Counted from the first letter of the stretch, positions 1-11,388 are shown. The stretch: DNA of 64,000 nt from Pyropia haitanensis (GCA_008729055.1 SDUX01000004.1:6650559-6714558), one strand, 5' to 3'. The notes: a model not told the origin generated them from the letters alone. Translations and numbers: made by a program.

Positions 1-248
1 TAAGAAATGGCAGGGAGCACACGCACTACGACTCCACGTGCCCGCCTGCGGCAATCCACCCGCCACCCACGAAAGATAAGAAAAAAGAAAGGAGGGGGTG
101 CCCGCACCGCCGTGCGCGGTTTCATGCGCGCAGCGAGTCGCCACCGTCGCAGCCGCCGCCGCCGCCGCCGCTCCCCCCGCCGCCGCCGCTCCCCCCACCG
201 CCGCCGCCGCTGCCGCCCCCCCCGCCACCGCCGGCACACCCCCCCCCG

Positions 249-2116
249 TCACGCTGGCAGGAAGGTGAGCTTGACCAGCCCCGCGGTGATGACCAGCATC
301 AGCGCCACGTCTACAAACGGCGCCGGCGCGTCGGTCGCGACCGCAAACCGCGCCGCGTACAGCGGCCGCACCGCATCCGCCGCGTCCGCTTTGCGATGCT
401 TGGCGGCGTCGAGGTCCGCACGGAGGCCCGCGATGGCGGCGTCGGTCTCGCGCAGCGCGGCGGCGGCAGCCGCCGCCCGCGCCACCGCTGCCCGGTGGAG
501 GGCCTCTCGGGGGACGGGCGCCGCCGCGGCGGGCGACGCGAGCAGGGGGGGGATGGACGAGGGGGGGGGGGGGCGCAGGAAGCTGCTCGACTTGCGCGGC
601 GGCAGCCTGGTGCCGTCGCCGGCAGGGGGCGCCGGCGCAGCCACACCGCCAGAGGTGACGACGGTGGCGGCGGCGGTCGACAAGGCCGCCGGTGCCGGCG
701 GGGAGGCGGCCGCGCCGGGGGAACGTGCCGCCGCCGCCGCCGCCGTGGGGATGGGGGAGAAGGCGTCCCGCGGCGGCGGGATGGGCGTCGTCGCCGCCGC
801 GTCGGCGGCGGCGCGCGCCTTGGCCGCCGCCGCCTCGTCTTTGCGCTTGGCCAGCAGCGCCTGCGCGCGGTAGACGGCCGCGAGCACCGTAGACGAGATG
901 GTCACAAACAGCTTGGCCGCGGCCGTCTCTGGCGGCGCGCCCGTCGGCGCGGCCTCCCCATCCGCCGCTCCCGCCTCCGCCGCCGCTGCCGCCGCCACCG
1001 CGGCCGGCGTGTCGGGCAGGTCCCCCGACGACAGCGCCGGCGGCGGCACGGGCGTGACCGTCTCGCCCGGCGCAAACGCCGACAGCGACGGGAAGGTGGG
1101 CGCGTCGGGGAATGCGGCGGCCGACACGGGCGGGCGGCCACTCGCCGGCGTGGCGGCGGCGCCGCCGCCACCGACGGCCGCCTGGAAGGCAGGGTTGGCC
1201 GCAGCGACCTTTTCCCACGCGCGGTCCCGCGACGCGCGCGCGCCAATGATGGTAGCGGGCGTCGCCGGCAGCGGCGGCGGCGGCGGCGCGGGCGCGGCAG
1301 TGCTGGCCGGCCCGTCGGCGACAACCTCCTCCACCTCGTCCACCACCACCTCCTTCTTCTCCTCCTCCTCTTCCTCCTGCACCACCTCCTCCTCCTCCAC
1401 CTCCTCCTCCGTCACCAGCACGTCCCCGTCTGACGAATCCGTCGCGCCCGCCCCGGCGGCCGCGCCGCCCAGTGCCGCGGCCGCACCGGTCGCCGCGGCC
1501 AGGCCGCCGGCACGCGGGGTGCCAAAGTGGTGCGACGTCGGCCCCGACGACTCCACCCCATCAACCGAGGGGGTCGGCATGCCCAGGCGGGGGAGACCGC
1601 CGGCGGCCCCTCCTCCCCCGCCCCCCCCTGCCTCCCCCTCTCCGCCCCCCCATCCCCTCCCCCCCCCTCGCGAGCCCCCCCCCCTCCCGCCCCCTCGTGC
1701 TCATCCCCCTCTGGGATGGGCGACACCGGCACGACGCCGAGGCGGCACGGGAACTTTTTGCGCACAATCGCGTCGGGGGGCATGGACCGCCACCGCTCGA
1801 GCACCTCCTCCACCGACAGCGCCGACGTGGCCGGGTCGACGCGCGCGATCTGCAGCATGAACTTGTCGCGCCAGGTGCCCATCTCGGGCGGGAGGACCTT
1901 GAAGAGCTTGAGCACGACCGTAATGTCCGCCGACGCGCCGGGCGCAATGACCGACGCGTTGGGCTGCACCGCGTAGCGGAGGGGGGCGGTGGTCTTGAAC
2001 TTGAAGAGGAGCGCGTCGGCGACGAGCGACCGCAGCCGCAGCGTCACTGTCGACTGCACGCCGGCGGCGACGGTGAAGCGGAGCTCCGTCGGCTTGACCT
2101 CTACCAACTGGTCCAT
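249..2116 (-). CDS. VAP-like MSP-domain tail-anchored protein (frame change inside)
   Basis: Probable ER membrane-contact or trafficking adaptor of the VAP (VAMP-associated protein) family. Residues 1-125 form a Major Sperm Protein domain: the frame starts MDQLVEVKPTELRFTV and holds KFKTTAPLRYAVQPN and DKFMLQ, the blocks that in VAPs bind FFAT peptides. A very long Ala/Pro linker follows, with a Glu/Val-rich acidic patch. Near the C terminus is a coiled-coil-like stretch (LRETDAAIAGLRADLDAAK), then one hydrophobic tail anchor (VDVALMLVITAGLVKLTF). The MSP part is read from 2116 down to about 1650 and the tail from about 1650 to 249 in another frame. The switch lies in G-rich DNA, so it is a small intron or a homopolymer error. 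Joined length is about 620 residues, against about 250 for typical VAPs. The start has context caccATGG. The MSP call is firm; the join is inferred. Confidence 0.75.
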
Positions 2117-3978
2117 GGTGACTGGGGGGGGGGGGGAGGGGGGGGCGGCGGGGACGGGTGGGGTGGAGGGACAGGGGGGGCGGGACGGAAAGGCCCGGTC
2201 GCACCGTGGTCGTGCGACGCGCGCTGCGCCGCTGCGGCAACGACAGCGCGGACACAGTGAGCCAGCGCTCCCACGAGCGTCACGTCCCCTCCACCACCCG
2301 TCCCACCCCCCCCACCCCCACCCCCCACCTCAAACACAAAGATAACGCCGCCCACACCCCGCCGACACACAGCACCGCTTCACAACCACAAGAGAAAACA
2401 GCACCGCCCACCGCGTCCCCCTCCGCCGCCGCCCCCCCCCCCCCCCCGACCCCCCCGCGGCTCAATCCAAGCACCGCGCCCGCGTTCGCCACCCCCGTGC
2501 CGCCGGTGCGTCTCCACGCACAAGACCGCGCCGGCGCGCCGGCGGCGCGACCGCGCAGGGGCCGGGCGGGTGAGCGCCACGCCAGCGGGGGGTGGGCGGG
2601 CACGCCGCCGGTGGGCAGGCGGGGGCGGCGGGCGGCGAGGCGCGTCGGTGTGTACAGCCGCAGCCCGCGGCTACGGTCTGCACGCAACGGGCTGGCGCAC
2701 GAGGCGGGCGGGACCGGCTGGAGCGGATTGGGTCGCGCGCGGCACCGGCTGGCGTGTCGGGCGGGCTCCCACCGGCAGACACGGACCCAACAGACACACC
2801 CGTGAAAGCCAAAAGACTCGTGTGACTGTTGACCATGAAATAGCAGAACATCAGCATGAAAGTATGAAATTTGTCGGCTAGAATTGGAGCATAAACACAG
2901 GGCGCGGTGACCACGCCGACGCGGTCGTCCCGACACAGGACTCCTGGAGTGGAACGGCACTGCGACTGTTGTCTCAACGGAGCGGACTCTTGCAAGAGGC
3001 TCCCTTCAAGGAGGTGTGGGTGGTTTGCGGCGGAAACGGCTGCGTTTGCTTCACGCGGCAAGCACGTGCGGTGCGGCCATGGCGCTCTCAGCGACCCTTT
3101 TGCTTGTCGCCGATCCTCGTGATCTACAGTGGGAACTGAACTCAAAGCGCAGTGGTAAGCACACAGTCATGTGGTGATGCGTCTTCGCTTTCTCTAGCAC
3201 ATGGCGTGAGTGATGGGCAATACTGAGTAGCACCCGAAGACGACACACCACAACCTTGTCATCACCGTCACATGGAAGGCTATTACCCAACGACCGTGTG
3301 CACGCATCGCGTCCTCGCTGTGAGTACTGCGGTGGCATGATGATGCGTGCGCTTCGTTCGAATGGCACAGCGCCGTCGCGTGAGGTGCAAAATAGCGATC
3401 CTTCCCATGCGGGGCGTTCAGACCGTTCGCTTGCGCGAGCAGTAGTCGAACCCGCGACCTTTCGGGTGAAAACCGAACATCCTAACCACTAGACCAAAGG
3501 GAAGATTTCTACGGTAGCGGCCGGCTGCCGTATTAATAAATTGTGTGACAATCTTATCAAAGTAATGTGTGTCGTGTAGCTTCGCACTTGCAGTAATTGG
3601 TTTGCCGTGCACTGCCTTCGTCTGGTGGATACTCGACGCTCGCCCGCCTTTTGGATGCCCTCTTGACTGCATGTGAGGGCCCGCCCGCCTTGCGCGCGCT
3701 CTCCCCGCCTACGCCACCCGCCGACAGCCGTCGTCGTTGCTCACCCCTGCATCGTTGGGAGCGCATCTTCACCGTCGGCGGCTGGCGAGTCTCACCACGG
3801 GTGCTGTCCATGTTTCCGGCTGTTCCTGCTCTAAGTGTTGCTCTGGACACCGATTTGCTCCCCTGTCCCCCTTGCGACTGAGTCTTTAGTGTTTCCCCAC
3901 TGCGTTCTTCCCCTTTTGCCACGTCACGTCTGCCCCTCCCTCCCTTCTTGGCAGCGACCGCCTTTCCGTGGCGGAACC
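2117..3978. other. Divergent intergenic region between VAP-like and MED1-like genes
   Basis: The two flanking genes point away from each other, so this 1.86-kb stretch must hold both promoters. The first 400 bases are G/C homopolymer-rich. From about 2800 to 3900 composition is more balanced and no reading frame looks coding. The only recognisable element is a tRNA-Glu-like sequence near 3432-3502. No TATA box could be assigned. Confidence 0.6.
3432..3502 (-). pseudogene. tRNA-Glu(TTC)-like sequence with broken 3' half (pseudogene or SINE head)
   Basis: Reading the minus strand from 3502, the acceptor 5' strand TCCCTTT is followed by a standard D-arm (GGTCTAGTGGTTAGGAT). Next is a perfect 5-bp anticodon stem (TTCGG/CCGAA) around loop TTTTCAC, giving anticodon TTC, then variable bases AGGTC and a B-box-like GGGTTCGACT. 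After the T-loop the sequence no longer fits: the T-stem has a mismatch next to the loop and a wobble pair, and the bases where AAAGGGA should lie do not pair with TCCCTTT. The polymerase III A and B boxes survive but a mature tRNA should not form. A SINE derived from tRNA-Glu or a truncated pseudogene both fit. Confidence 0.6.
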
Positions 3979-4616
3979 ATGGACCAGGAACAGAAGGAAG
4001 TGGTGGCCGAGTCTGCCATCAACACCGCCCGCTCCATCATCCAGTCGCTGTCTCGGGCCACTCACCTGGACACCCCTCCGCCGCCCGGCCTGCCCGCGCC
4101 TGGCGGCGGCGGCGCCACCGACGATGGAGGCCCCCACCCCCTGGGCCCGACCGTCTTCCCCCACGAGCGCCGCCGCATGCTCGTCGCCCTCCGCACCCTC
4201 ACGGCCGTCTGTGAGGGGCGCGCCGGCTGGACCGCCGCCGCCACCACCGACGGCGCGGCGGCGGCGGTCGCGGCGGCGGCCCCCCCCCCCGCCACCCCCG
4301 CGGAGCTGGCGTCGCTCGCCCGCATCCAGGCCGACGTGGCGGGCCGCGCCGCGCGCGGCGCGCGGCTCAAGGCGTGCCTCGCCGCGTGCATCGCCGCCGC
4401 CCGGGGGGGGGACCCGCTCGCGCCCGACGCGTACGGCGTGCTCCGCGCGCTGCGGGGGGCCGCCGAGGCGGCTGGCGCGAGCGTCTTTGAGGAGCCCGCC
4501 CCGCCGGCGGAGGGGGGTGGGGGGGGGGCGCCGCCGCCGCCGCGGGGGGGGGGAAGGAGCCGGGCGTGCTGCTCACCATTTGTGGCAACACGTTTTTGGC
4601 AGACGTGCGGTTTGAC

Positions 4617-4654
<38 letters not shown>

Positions 4655-7160
4655 ACCACCCGCGGCGGCAGCTGCGGGGGCGTCGCTCCCGCCGCGGCGG
4701 CGCCGCCGCCGGCCACTCCCCCCCCTCGCCGTCGTGTCGGTCTCGTTCCGGCACCTCCTCGACGGCGGCGCGGTTGAGGTGCGGGATCCCGCGATCGACG
4801 CGGACCTCACCCGCCGCCTCCGCCGCGGCGACGTTGACGGCGTCGCCGCCGCGCTCGCCCGCCTCGTCGCCGCCGAGCGCCTCGACTCGTTTGTGGGGCC
4901 CGCCGTGGACGTCAAGGGCGCGCTGCGGGCGGTCGAGACGGACCTCCTCGCGCTCCGTGCGGCCGAGATCCGCGCCGGCGCCGCGCCGGTCGACCGGCTC
5001 GTGGGCGGGACGGGGCTGGTGCGGCGGCTCGCGCCGGGGCTCCGGTTTGTCGTGTGGGCGCCGCCGGGGCTGCGCCTGCGCCTGCGGCTGAGTGGCGCGG
5101 GGGGGGTGGCCGGGCGGCCACGGCGGCGGGGGCCGACGGGGGTTGCCTACGTGGACGTGCAGGAGGCGGAGGATGTGCTGGTGTGGCTGCCACCCAAGGA
5201 AGGTGGGCGGGGGAACGCCGCCGCTGCCGCGGCATCGGACGCCATGGACACCACTGCTGACGGCGCTGCTGGGGGCGCGGCCGCCGTTGCGGCGGCCGGC
5301 GCCGACACTGACGATGACGACGACAGCGATGACCCCGACGGGCTCGCGTCGCTCCGCCCGTCGGGCGACTATGACGACACGTACGACGATGCGTTTGTGC
5401 CGGGCCTCCTCTCCGCGATGCTCGGCGTGGAGGACGCGCTCGCCTGCCCCGTCACGCACACCTCCCAGTCGCCCGTCGTGGTCGCGCCCGGCCCGCCGTC
5501 GCCGCCGGGCCTCACCGCCGCGGGGATGGCGTGCTCCAAGGACGCGGCGCTCGCCGCCGCCGCCGCGTCGGCCGCCGCCACCGCCAGCGCCGCCGCGGTC
5601 GCCGGGTCACGGGCGGCTGGCGGCGGCGGCACCCCCGGCAGCGGCGGCGGCGGCGGCGGCGGTGGCGGCGGCGCCCCCCCCGCCGCGGCGCTGCCGCTGC
5701 GCGTCCGCTGGGCAGACCCGCCGCGCGCCGTGACGGCGCGGCTCAACTTTGTCGTCACCCTCTCCCACCCCCTCCCCGTCGCGCGCGCGACCGCCGCGGC
5801 GCTGACGCTCGTCACCACCGACGGCGTCGGCCACGGGGGCGGCACCGCCGCCGCGGCGGCGGCGGGCGTGCCGCCGCCGCCGGGGGGGGCGGGGGGGCCG
5901 CCACGGCCGGCCGAGACGCCCACCGCCGCCGCGCGGCGGCTGCTGGGCGCGGCGAGCCTCGCCGCGCGCGCCGCGCGCGTCGGGCCGGGCGTTAGCCTCG
6001 AGGGGCTGCTGCTGCCGGGGCTGTTTGGGGGGACCCAGGGCGGGTGGGGCGGTGGGGGTGAGGGGGGGGGGGTGCGCGGTGTGGGGGGGGGGGGGGCGGC
6101 CCCCGCGACGCCGCGTCACCGCCGCCGCCGGCTGCGGGCGCGGCGGCTGCGGGCGGCGCCGCCGCGGGGGTGGCGGCGGCCGCCACGGCGGCGGCCAATG
6201 GCCACGCGCCGGTGGTGCCGCCGGTGACGGCGGCGGCCCCCCCGCCCCCCCCCGTGCCGCCGCTACTCGCGCCGCTCACCCCCCCGGCCGGCGGGCGCCC
6301 GCCAAGGCCGCCGACGTTGTCTCCCGGCTGCTCGTGCTCGACCCGGCCGCAGCGGCGGGCGGCGCGGCGGGCGGCGGCGCCCCTCCCCCCCCCACGGCGG
6401 CCGTGGCGTCGGGTACCCGCCGCCGCCCCCTCCTCCCCCGCCGGCGGCGGCGGCGGCACCGGCGGGCGTGACGTTTGCGCTCTCCTACGCCGCCGCCGAC
6501 ACGGTGCCCGGCGCGGCGGTGACGCGGGTGCCGGCCAGCCACCCGCGCCACGTGCCGGTCGTGTGGGCGCTGCTGCGGCAGCAGGCAGCGTACAATGAGC
6601 TCTTCGCGTCGTGCTTTGTGCCGTCGCCGGGGGTGGTGGCGGCGCCGCCGCCGCCGGCGCGGCCGGGGGGGGGGGGGGCGGGGGGGGGGGCGCTGCTGCC
6701 AGACTGGCCGCCCATGCCTGGGGGGGGGTGGGGTCGCCGAGGGGGAGGGGGGGGGGGATGGGGGGGTGCCCGGGGAGGGCGTGGCGGCGGCGGCGGCGGC
6801 GGCGGCAGCAGCGGGCCGGCGGCGTCTCGCCGCGCGGCCGCCACGGCCGCGGCAGGCGGTACCGGCGGCGGCGGCGGCGGCGGCGGTGGTGCCGGCGGCG
6901 CCAGCGGCCCCGCCGACGACGTGGTCGTCGAGGTGGTCGCCCAGCCGCCGACCGGCCTGCACGCGACGATGCTCGACGCGTCGGCGGAGCACGCGGTGTC
7001 GGTGGGCGTTAGCGTCGCGCCCAACGGGGTGGTTGGCGTCGCGCTGCGGCCGCCGCCGGGGCGGGCGGTGGCGATTACCGACGCGGCGCTCACCGCGCTG
7101 CTGCGCGTGAGTGGCAGCGTGCCGGTGGTGCTCGCGGCGGTGCGGCAGGCGCTGCCGTGA
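3979..7160 (+). CDS. MED1: Mediator complex subunit 1-like protein (several frame changes)
   Basis: Candidate MED1 of the Mediator middle module, which links DNA-bound regulators to RNA polymerase II in the nucleus. It starts MDQEQKEVVAESAINTARSI at a ccATGG. Family-like blocks appear in the expected order: LLTICGNTFLADVRFD and AVVSVSFRHLLDGG, then DAALARLVAAERLDSF, then VTRVPASHPRHVPVVWALLR joined to QQAAYNELFASC, and last ITDAALTALLRVSGSVPVVL. The last two resemble the HP..VP..L..LR.Q.AYN.L..SC and C..IPV...AI blocks of Med1. Frame 1 runs to about 4550, frame 2 of the protein from 4560 to about 6110, and readable pieces in other frames fill 6120-6470 before the tail to 7160. Each switch lies in a G or C run (for example 4547-4554, 6061-6096). 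Long Gly, Ala and Pro tracts separate the blocks. Joined length is about 1,060 residues. The match is by recognition, not alignment. Confidence 0.65.
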
Positions 7161-7568
7161 CGCGCGTGGGGGGGGGGGGGGGGGTAGAGCGGGTGGGGCG
7201 GGGGGGGATGGGGGGGGGATGGGGGGGAGGTGGGAGTTGTTGGGTGCGCCTCGCGGGGAGCGAGCCGCGCTGGGCCTTGTTTCTTTCTTGTCACGCACTG
7301 GTGCCTCTTTGTGTGCCCTTGGTGCCCGCTACGGGGGGGCATCGGGCCCGACGGGAGGCGCGGGCGCGCCACTTGACTGCACAATAAGTTTACGCGCCTG
7401 CTCTGGTGGTGGCGGCGGTGGGGGGTGCCCGCCCCCCCTTGGTCGTCGCGACGGCAGCCGCGACCGCCCCCCCCTCCCACCCGCTGTCCCCCGCCCCCCC
7501 CCACGTGTACATGCCGCCGCCGTCTCGTCGCCCACCCCTACACACCAACAACACCCCCCCCCGCCTAC
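7161..7568. other. Convergent intergenic region
   Basis: This holds the 3' ends of the MED1-like gene (+) and the FG-GAP gene (-), so it is convergent 3' flank. It starts with long G runs, then mixed sequence. No gene or clear polyadenylation signal is seen. Confidence 0.5.
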
Positions 7569-9881
7569 CTACCCTACGCCGCCGCCCGCTCCATCCACGC
7601 GTCCACCCGCAGCGGGACGCCCTTCCCCCCCGCCCCCCCCCCCCACCCGCACGACCGTGTCGACGGGCACGGGCCCGACGCTCACCGCCGCCGCCCCCGT
7701 CGGCCACACCACCCCCACCCGCACCCGCGCGGCGTCCGCACAGCCGCCGAGGCCAACGTGCGCGGTCGGGTCGGCGCTCTGCGAAAAGACCGGGCCGCCG
7801 CCGCCAATCCGGCGGCCCCACAGCCGCCCGCCACACTCGACGCTGACGCGGGCGCCGGTGGGGGGGGCGGCCGGGCCGACCGGCGGCACGCCGACGACGA
7901 CCTGCAGCCAGTGGGCGGCGCCGCCGCCGCCGCCGGGCGGGGTGCCCGCAAAGACCGACCACGCGCCGGCGAGCTCGGGGTGGTCCTGGTCGCCGTCGCC
8001 CAGCAGCAGGTCGAGCGCGCCGTCGCCGTCAAAGTCGGCGGCGGCAGCGGCGTCGCCGGTCGTGGCGGCCCGGCCGGCCGGGACCGCACCGTGGCCCCCC
8101 ACCGAGACGGTGTACGGCACGCCCGGGCCGGCCGACGTGAGCAGCGTGTCGGGCTGGCCGGGCGTCTTGGACGAGAGGAACAGGTCCTCCCAGCCGTCAT
8201 TGTTAAAGTCCCCCGCGACGACGCCGCGGTGGCCGGCGATGCCGTCGGGCAGGTACGTCGACGTTACGTCTGTGTAGGTGCCGTCGGGGGACGCGCGGAG
8301 GAGCGCGCCCGCCGCGCCGCGGCTAAAGCCGGTGAGCACCAAGTCCCGGAGCCCGTCGCCGTCCACGTCCACCTCGGCGACGCCCGAAATGGGCGACAGC
8401 CGCGCGCGGCCGCCCGGCACGCCCGCCAGCACCGTGTCCGTCACGTCGGTAAACGTCCAGTTGCGGACGACCCAGACCGAGAACCAGGGGTAGGAGACAA
8501 ACGTGGCGCCCGGCGCCCACGGGGCGACCGGCGGCGGCGGCGCGCCGCCCGCCGCGGTCGCCCGCCGGCGCGCGGCGCGCCACGCCCACGGCGGCGGGTC
8601 CGCCCCCCCCAGGGCGGTAAAGACGAGCGCCTCGGCCGGCGCGGTCGCCCAGCGGATCTGCCGCGGCCGCGCGCGCGGCGGGTGCGCGGGCGCCCGCCGC
8701 CGGTAGCCGCCGCCGCCCGTGTTTTCCACCACGTGCTGCACGGCGTCGCCGCGGCGCCGCGCCGCGGCCGCCGCCCCGTGCGCGCCCGCATAGTTGATGA
8801 GCAGCGCGTCGAGGTCGCCGTCGCCGTCGAGGTCGGCCAGCCGCGGCGAGCGGCCGCGGCCGCCGAGGCCGCCGAGGCCGGCCGCCTCGGCCGCGTCGAC
8901 CCAGCCGCCGCCGACCGCCTCGGCGTCGGCGGCGGCGGTGGCCGCGGGGGGGGCCCCCGCGGCGGGGTGGAGGAGCCACGGCACCGACGGCTGGTGGCCG
9001 TTCCACCCGCCCCGCGCGACGAGGAGGCTCGGCAGCCCCGCCGCGGTGCCGTTCCCGCCGGGCGCCCCTGCATCCGCCGCCGCCGCCGCCGCCGCCGGCT
9101 CGCCGCCGCGCACGTCCCCCACCGCGATGCCGTGCACGTCCGACACGTAGGTGGTCGCCCCCGGGAAGACGTCGGCCGCGCGGGCAAAGCGGATCCGCGC
9201 GGCCGCCGTCGGCGGCGCGCCGTGCACCACCCACGTGCGGGTGGTGTGGTGGTTGAGCAGCGCCGCGTCGAGGCGGCCGTCGCCGTCAAAGTCGCCCAGC
9301 GCGGGGCCCCCAAACTTGAGGCCCCGCCCGGTGGGCAGCCCGGACCCGGCCGTCACGTCCTCCCAGTGCGCGGGGGGGAGGGCAACGATGGGGGCGGCGG
9401 GGGGGGGGGGCTCGCCGTCGTGGCCAGGTACCGCCGGGGGGGGAGCACCGCCCCCCGCGTCCGGCTCCCGCGCCGGTTCCCTGTCTGGTGCTGTCCGCGG
9501 CGGCAGCGGCGGCGGCGGCGGCGGCGGTGGCAGCGCGCCGGCGCTTGTCAGAGGGGCCTCCCGCCCGCCGTCGTCGGCTGTCGGCTTGGGCGTCTGCCGC
9601 GGCGTGGCGGCCGTCCCGCCCCGCCGCCACGGCCCCGACAAGGACGGTAGCGGCAGGAGGGGCGGGCCCCATGGCGGCGACTGTGGCGGCCCCTGGCTGC
9701 CGGCGTCGGCGGGGACGGCGCCGCCGGGTCCGGCAGGGGCGGCGAGCCCCTGCAGCCGCCCGTCGCCGGCGCGCTCGCCGCGCCACTCGAGCACCGCGAT
9801 GGGCACCACCCACAGCAGGAGCACGACGAGCACCAGCAGGGGGAGCAGCAGCGCCAGCACGCAGTCTGGTTGGCGTGCCAT
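7569..9881 (-). CDS. Membrane-anchored FG-GAP/VCBS repeat protein with ASPIC/UnbV domain (CRTAC1-like)
   Basis: 770 residues from ATG at 9881 (context ccccATGG); the open frame continues upstream but that part looks untranslated. Residues 8-32 are strongly hydrophobic (VLALLLPLLVLVVLLLWVV), a signal anchor or uncleaved signal peptide. A Pro-rich stalk of about 130 residues follows. Then come five calcium-loop repeats of the DxDxDG type: DFDGDGRLDAALLNH, DLDGDGDLDALLINY, DVDGDGLRDLVL, DFNNDGWEDLFL and DFDGDGALDLLLGDGDQD, as in a beta-propeller. The C terminus, from HWLQVVVG through GGRLWGRRIGGGG and VFSQSADPTAHVGLG to VVWPTG, fits the ASPIC/UnbV domain that follows such repeats in CRTAC1 and bacterial UnbV. 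It is most likely an extracellular or lumenal Ca2+-binding adhesion-type protein; the ligand is unknown. The frame is uninterrupted. Confidence 0.85.
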   Translation of the reverse strand: MARQPDCVLALLLPLLVLVVLLLWVVPIAVLEWRGERAGDGRLQGLAAPAGPGGAVPADAGSQGPPQSPPWGPPLLPLPSLSGPWRRGGTAATPRQTPKPTADDGGREAPLTSAGALPPPPPPPPLPPRTAPDREPAREPDAGGGAPPPAVPGHDGEPPPPAAPIVALPPAHWEDVTAGSGLPTGRGLKFGGPALGDFDGDGRLDAALLNHHTTRTWVVHGAPPTAAARIRFARAADVFPGATTYVSDVHGIAVGDVRGGEPAAAAAAADAGAPGGNGTAAGLPSLLVARGGWNGHQPSVPWLLHPAAGAPPAATAAADAEAVGGGWVDAAEAAGLGGLGGRGRSPRLADLDGDGDLDALLINYAGAHGAAAAARRRGDAVQHVVENTGGGGYRRRAPAHPPRARPRQIRWATAPAEALVFTALGGADPPPWAWRAARRRATAAGGAPPPPVAPWAPGATFVSYPWFSVWVVRNWTFTDVTDTVLAGVPGGRARLSPISGVAEVDVDGDGLRDLVLTGFSRGAAGALLRASPDGTYTDVTSTYLPDGIAGHRGVVAGDFNNDGWEDLFLSSKTPGQPDTLLTSAGPGVPYTVSVGGHGAVPAGRAATTGDAAAAADFDGDGALDLLLGDGDQDHPELAGAWSVFAGTPPGGGGGAAHWLQVVVGVPPVGPAAPPTGARVSVECGGRLWGRRIGGGGPVFSQSADPTAHVGLGGCADAARVRVGVVWPTGAAAVSVGPVPVDTVVRVGGGGGGEGRPAAGGRVDGAGGGVG

Positions 9882-11388
9882 GGGGCAGGGCACGGCGGGG
9901 GGGCGGGGGGGGGTGGGCAGGGGTGGCGGTACGGAAGAAAGCGGAAGAAGGGTAGGGTGTTGGGAGGCTAGAGGCGGGGGGGGGGGGGGGGGGTAGTAGC
10001 TAACGGCGGGCGCCGCCGCGGCGGGTGTACCCCTTTGCCGGTATGCGCTGCTCCGAGGCGTCAGGAGCAAGGGCCACACCGCGTGCTGCCGGTAGACGCG
10101 GCCGACGGGTGCCGCCGCTCCCCCAAACGCGATCCCGCGGGGGCGGCCGGCGGCGGCTTGCGGTGCGACCAGCCCCACCACCGCCGACGCCCACCACCGC
10201 GACCGCCGCCGGCGTTGAACAGCGGCGTGCGTTGCGGGCGTGGTGCTGGTGCGGCGGTGATGAGGTGGAGGGCGGCCGCGCAAAGGCGTGCCGGCAGCAG
10301 CGCCGAGGGCGGGTCGGTCGCCGGCAGGCGTGTCCCAGGGAAAGCTGCGAGTGGGGAGCGGCGGGGTTGAAAGCGTTGGAAACTGGCGCGAGACCTCCCC
10401 CCCACCACCCCCCGGGCGCCCAGGTGCCGCAAGCAAGCCGCGCCGCGGCGGCCGCCGTCTGGAACGGCTGGCGTGGACGCCGGCGCTGTGACCGCCGTGT
10501 GGTGTGTGGGGGGAGGGGGCACAGCGCCGCCGCCGACACGCCATCCCTTCCCGACGTCGCCGCCGGCGCCACGCCATTGTCAACAGAGATTGCAAAGGCG
10601 GGGGAGGGCTGGCGGCCGGGGCGGCTGCCAGCCGGGCACTCGCGGCGCGGGGGGGGGGCGGCCCCGTCCGTCACACATCACCCAGTGTTGCACGATTCCC
10701 CCCCCCCTCCACCCCCCATCCCCTGACGAGGACTGGCGACGGTCGGACGCCGGATGAATGGGCGGTGGCGGAGGGGCTGGTCGCCTCCGTTGTGCTACGT
10801 AGGCAGCAGGCCTGCGAGAGGAGAAAATCGACCTTTACAGTGTTGTTTACTGGGGCACCCCTGTGTGGTTCCTCGAGGCCGTCGTGAGTAGCAGGGGCGC
10901 CCTCGGCGCGCGGGAGGGGCGGAGCCGGCGAGAGGGCGGGCCTCGCTGCACTGTGGGACCCCTGTCGACGATCCGTGGACAGCCGCACACGTCACGATTT
11001 TTGCCCAGACCACAGAACATTACCGGTCCTGGCATGGTGGTCATACGTATTGAATCATCGGATACCATGTTCACAAAAGTACCCTGATCTCTGGACGGCC
11101 GACGAACCCATGGAGGCTACTTCGAGCCTTGCGCGTCATGTCAGCTGGCTGGGTACGCGGTCGTCACCAAGACTCCAGCGCTGCCCACGAGGCCGTTTCG
11201 CGTGTTGTTTTTTTTGTCTCTTTCTTTTATTCATCTGTTTGTCGAACCGCGCGTGTGTGGCGAGCCGAGGCCAAGAACGCTCTGGACGCGGCGGCGGAGG
11301 GATGGGGGGTGCTTGGGGGGGCGACGGTAGGTGCTGGTCGCCCAGCTACTCGCCCCCACTGTCGTGGCGGGGAGGAAGGGGCCTGGAC
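9882..11388. other. Intergenic region, no supported gene
   Basis: Between the FG-GAP gene start and the left arm of the inverted duplication. Up to about 10740 it is GC-rich with G runs; 10780-11300 is more mixed. Open frames here look arbitrary in all six frames and none begins in the local ccATGG context with protein-like sequence. The FG-GAP promoter should lie in the first few hundred bases. Confidence 0.5.

Noticed and set aside
7425..9650. 741-codon plus-strand frame
   Set aside because: Antisense shadow of the FG-GAP/ASPIC gene, Arg/Val/Gly-rich without motifs.
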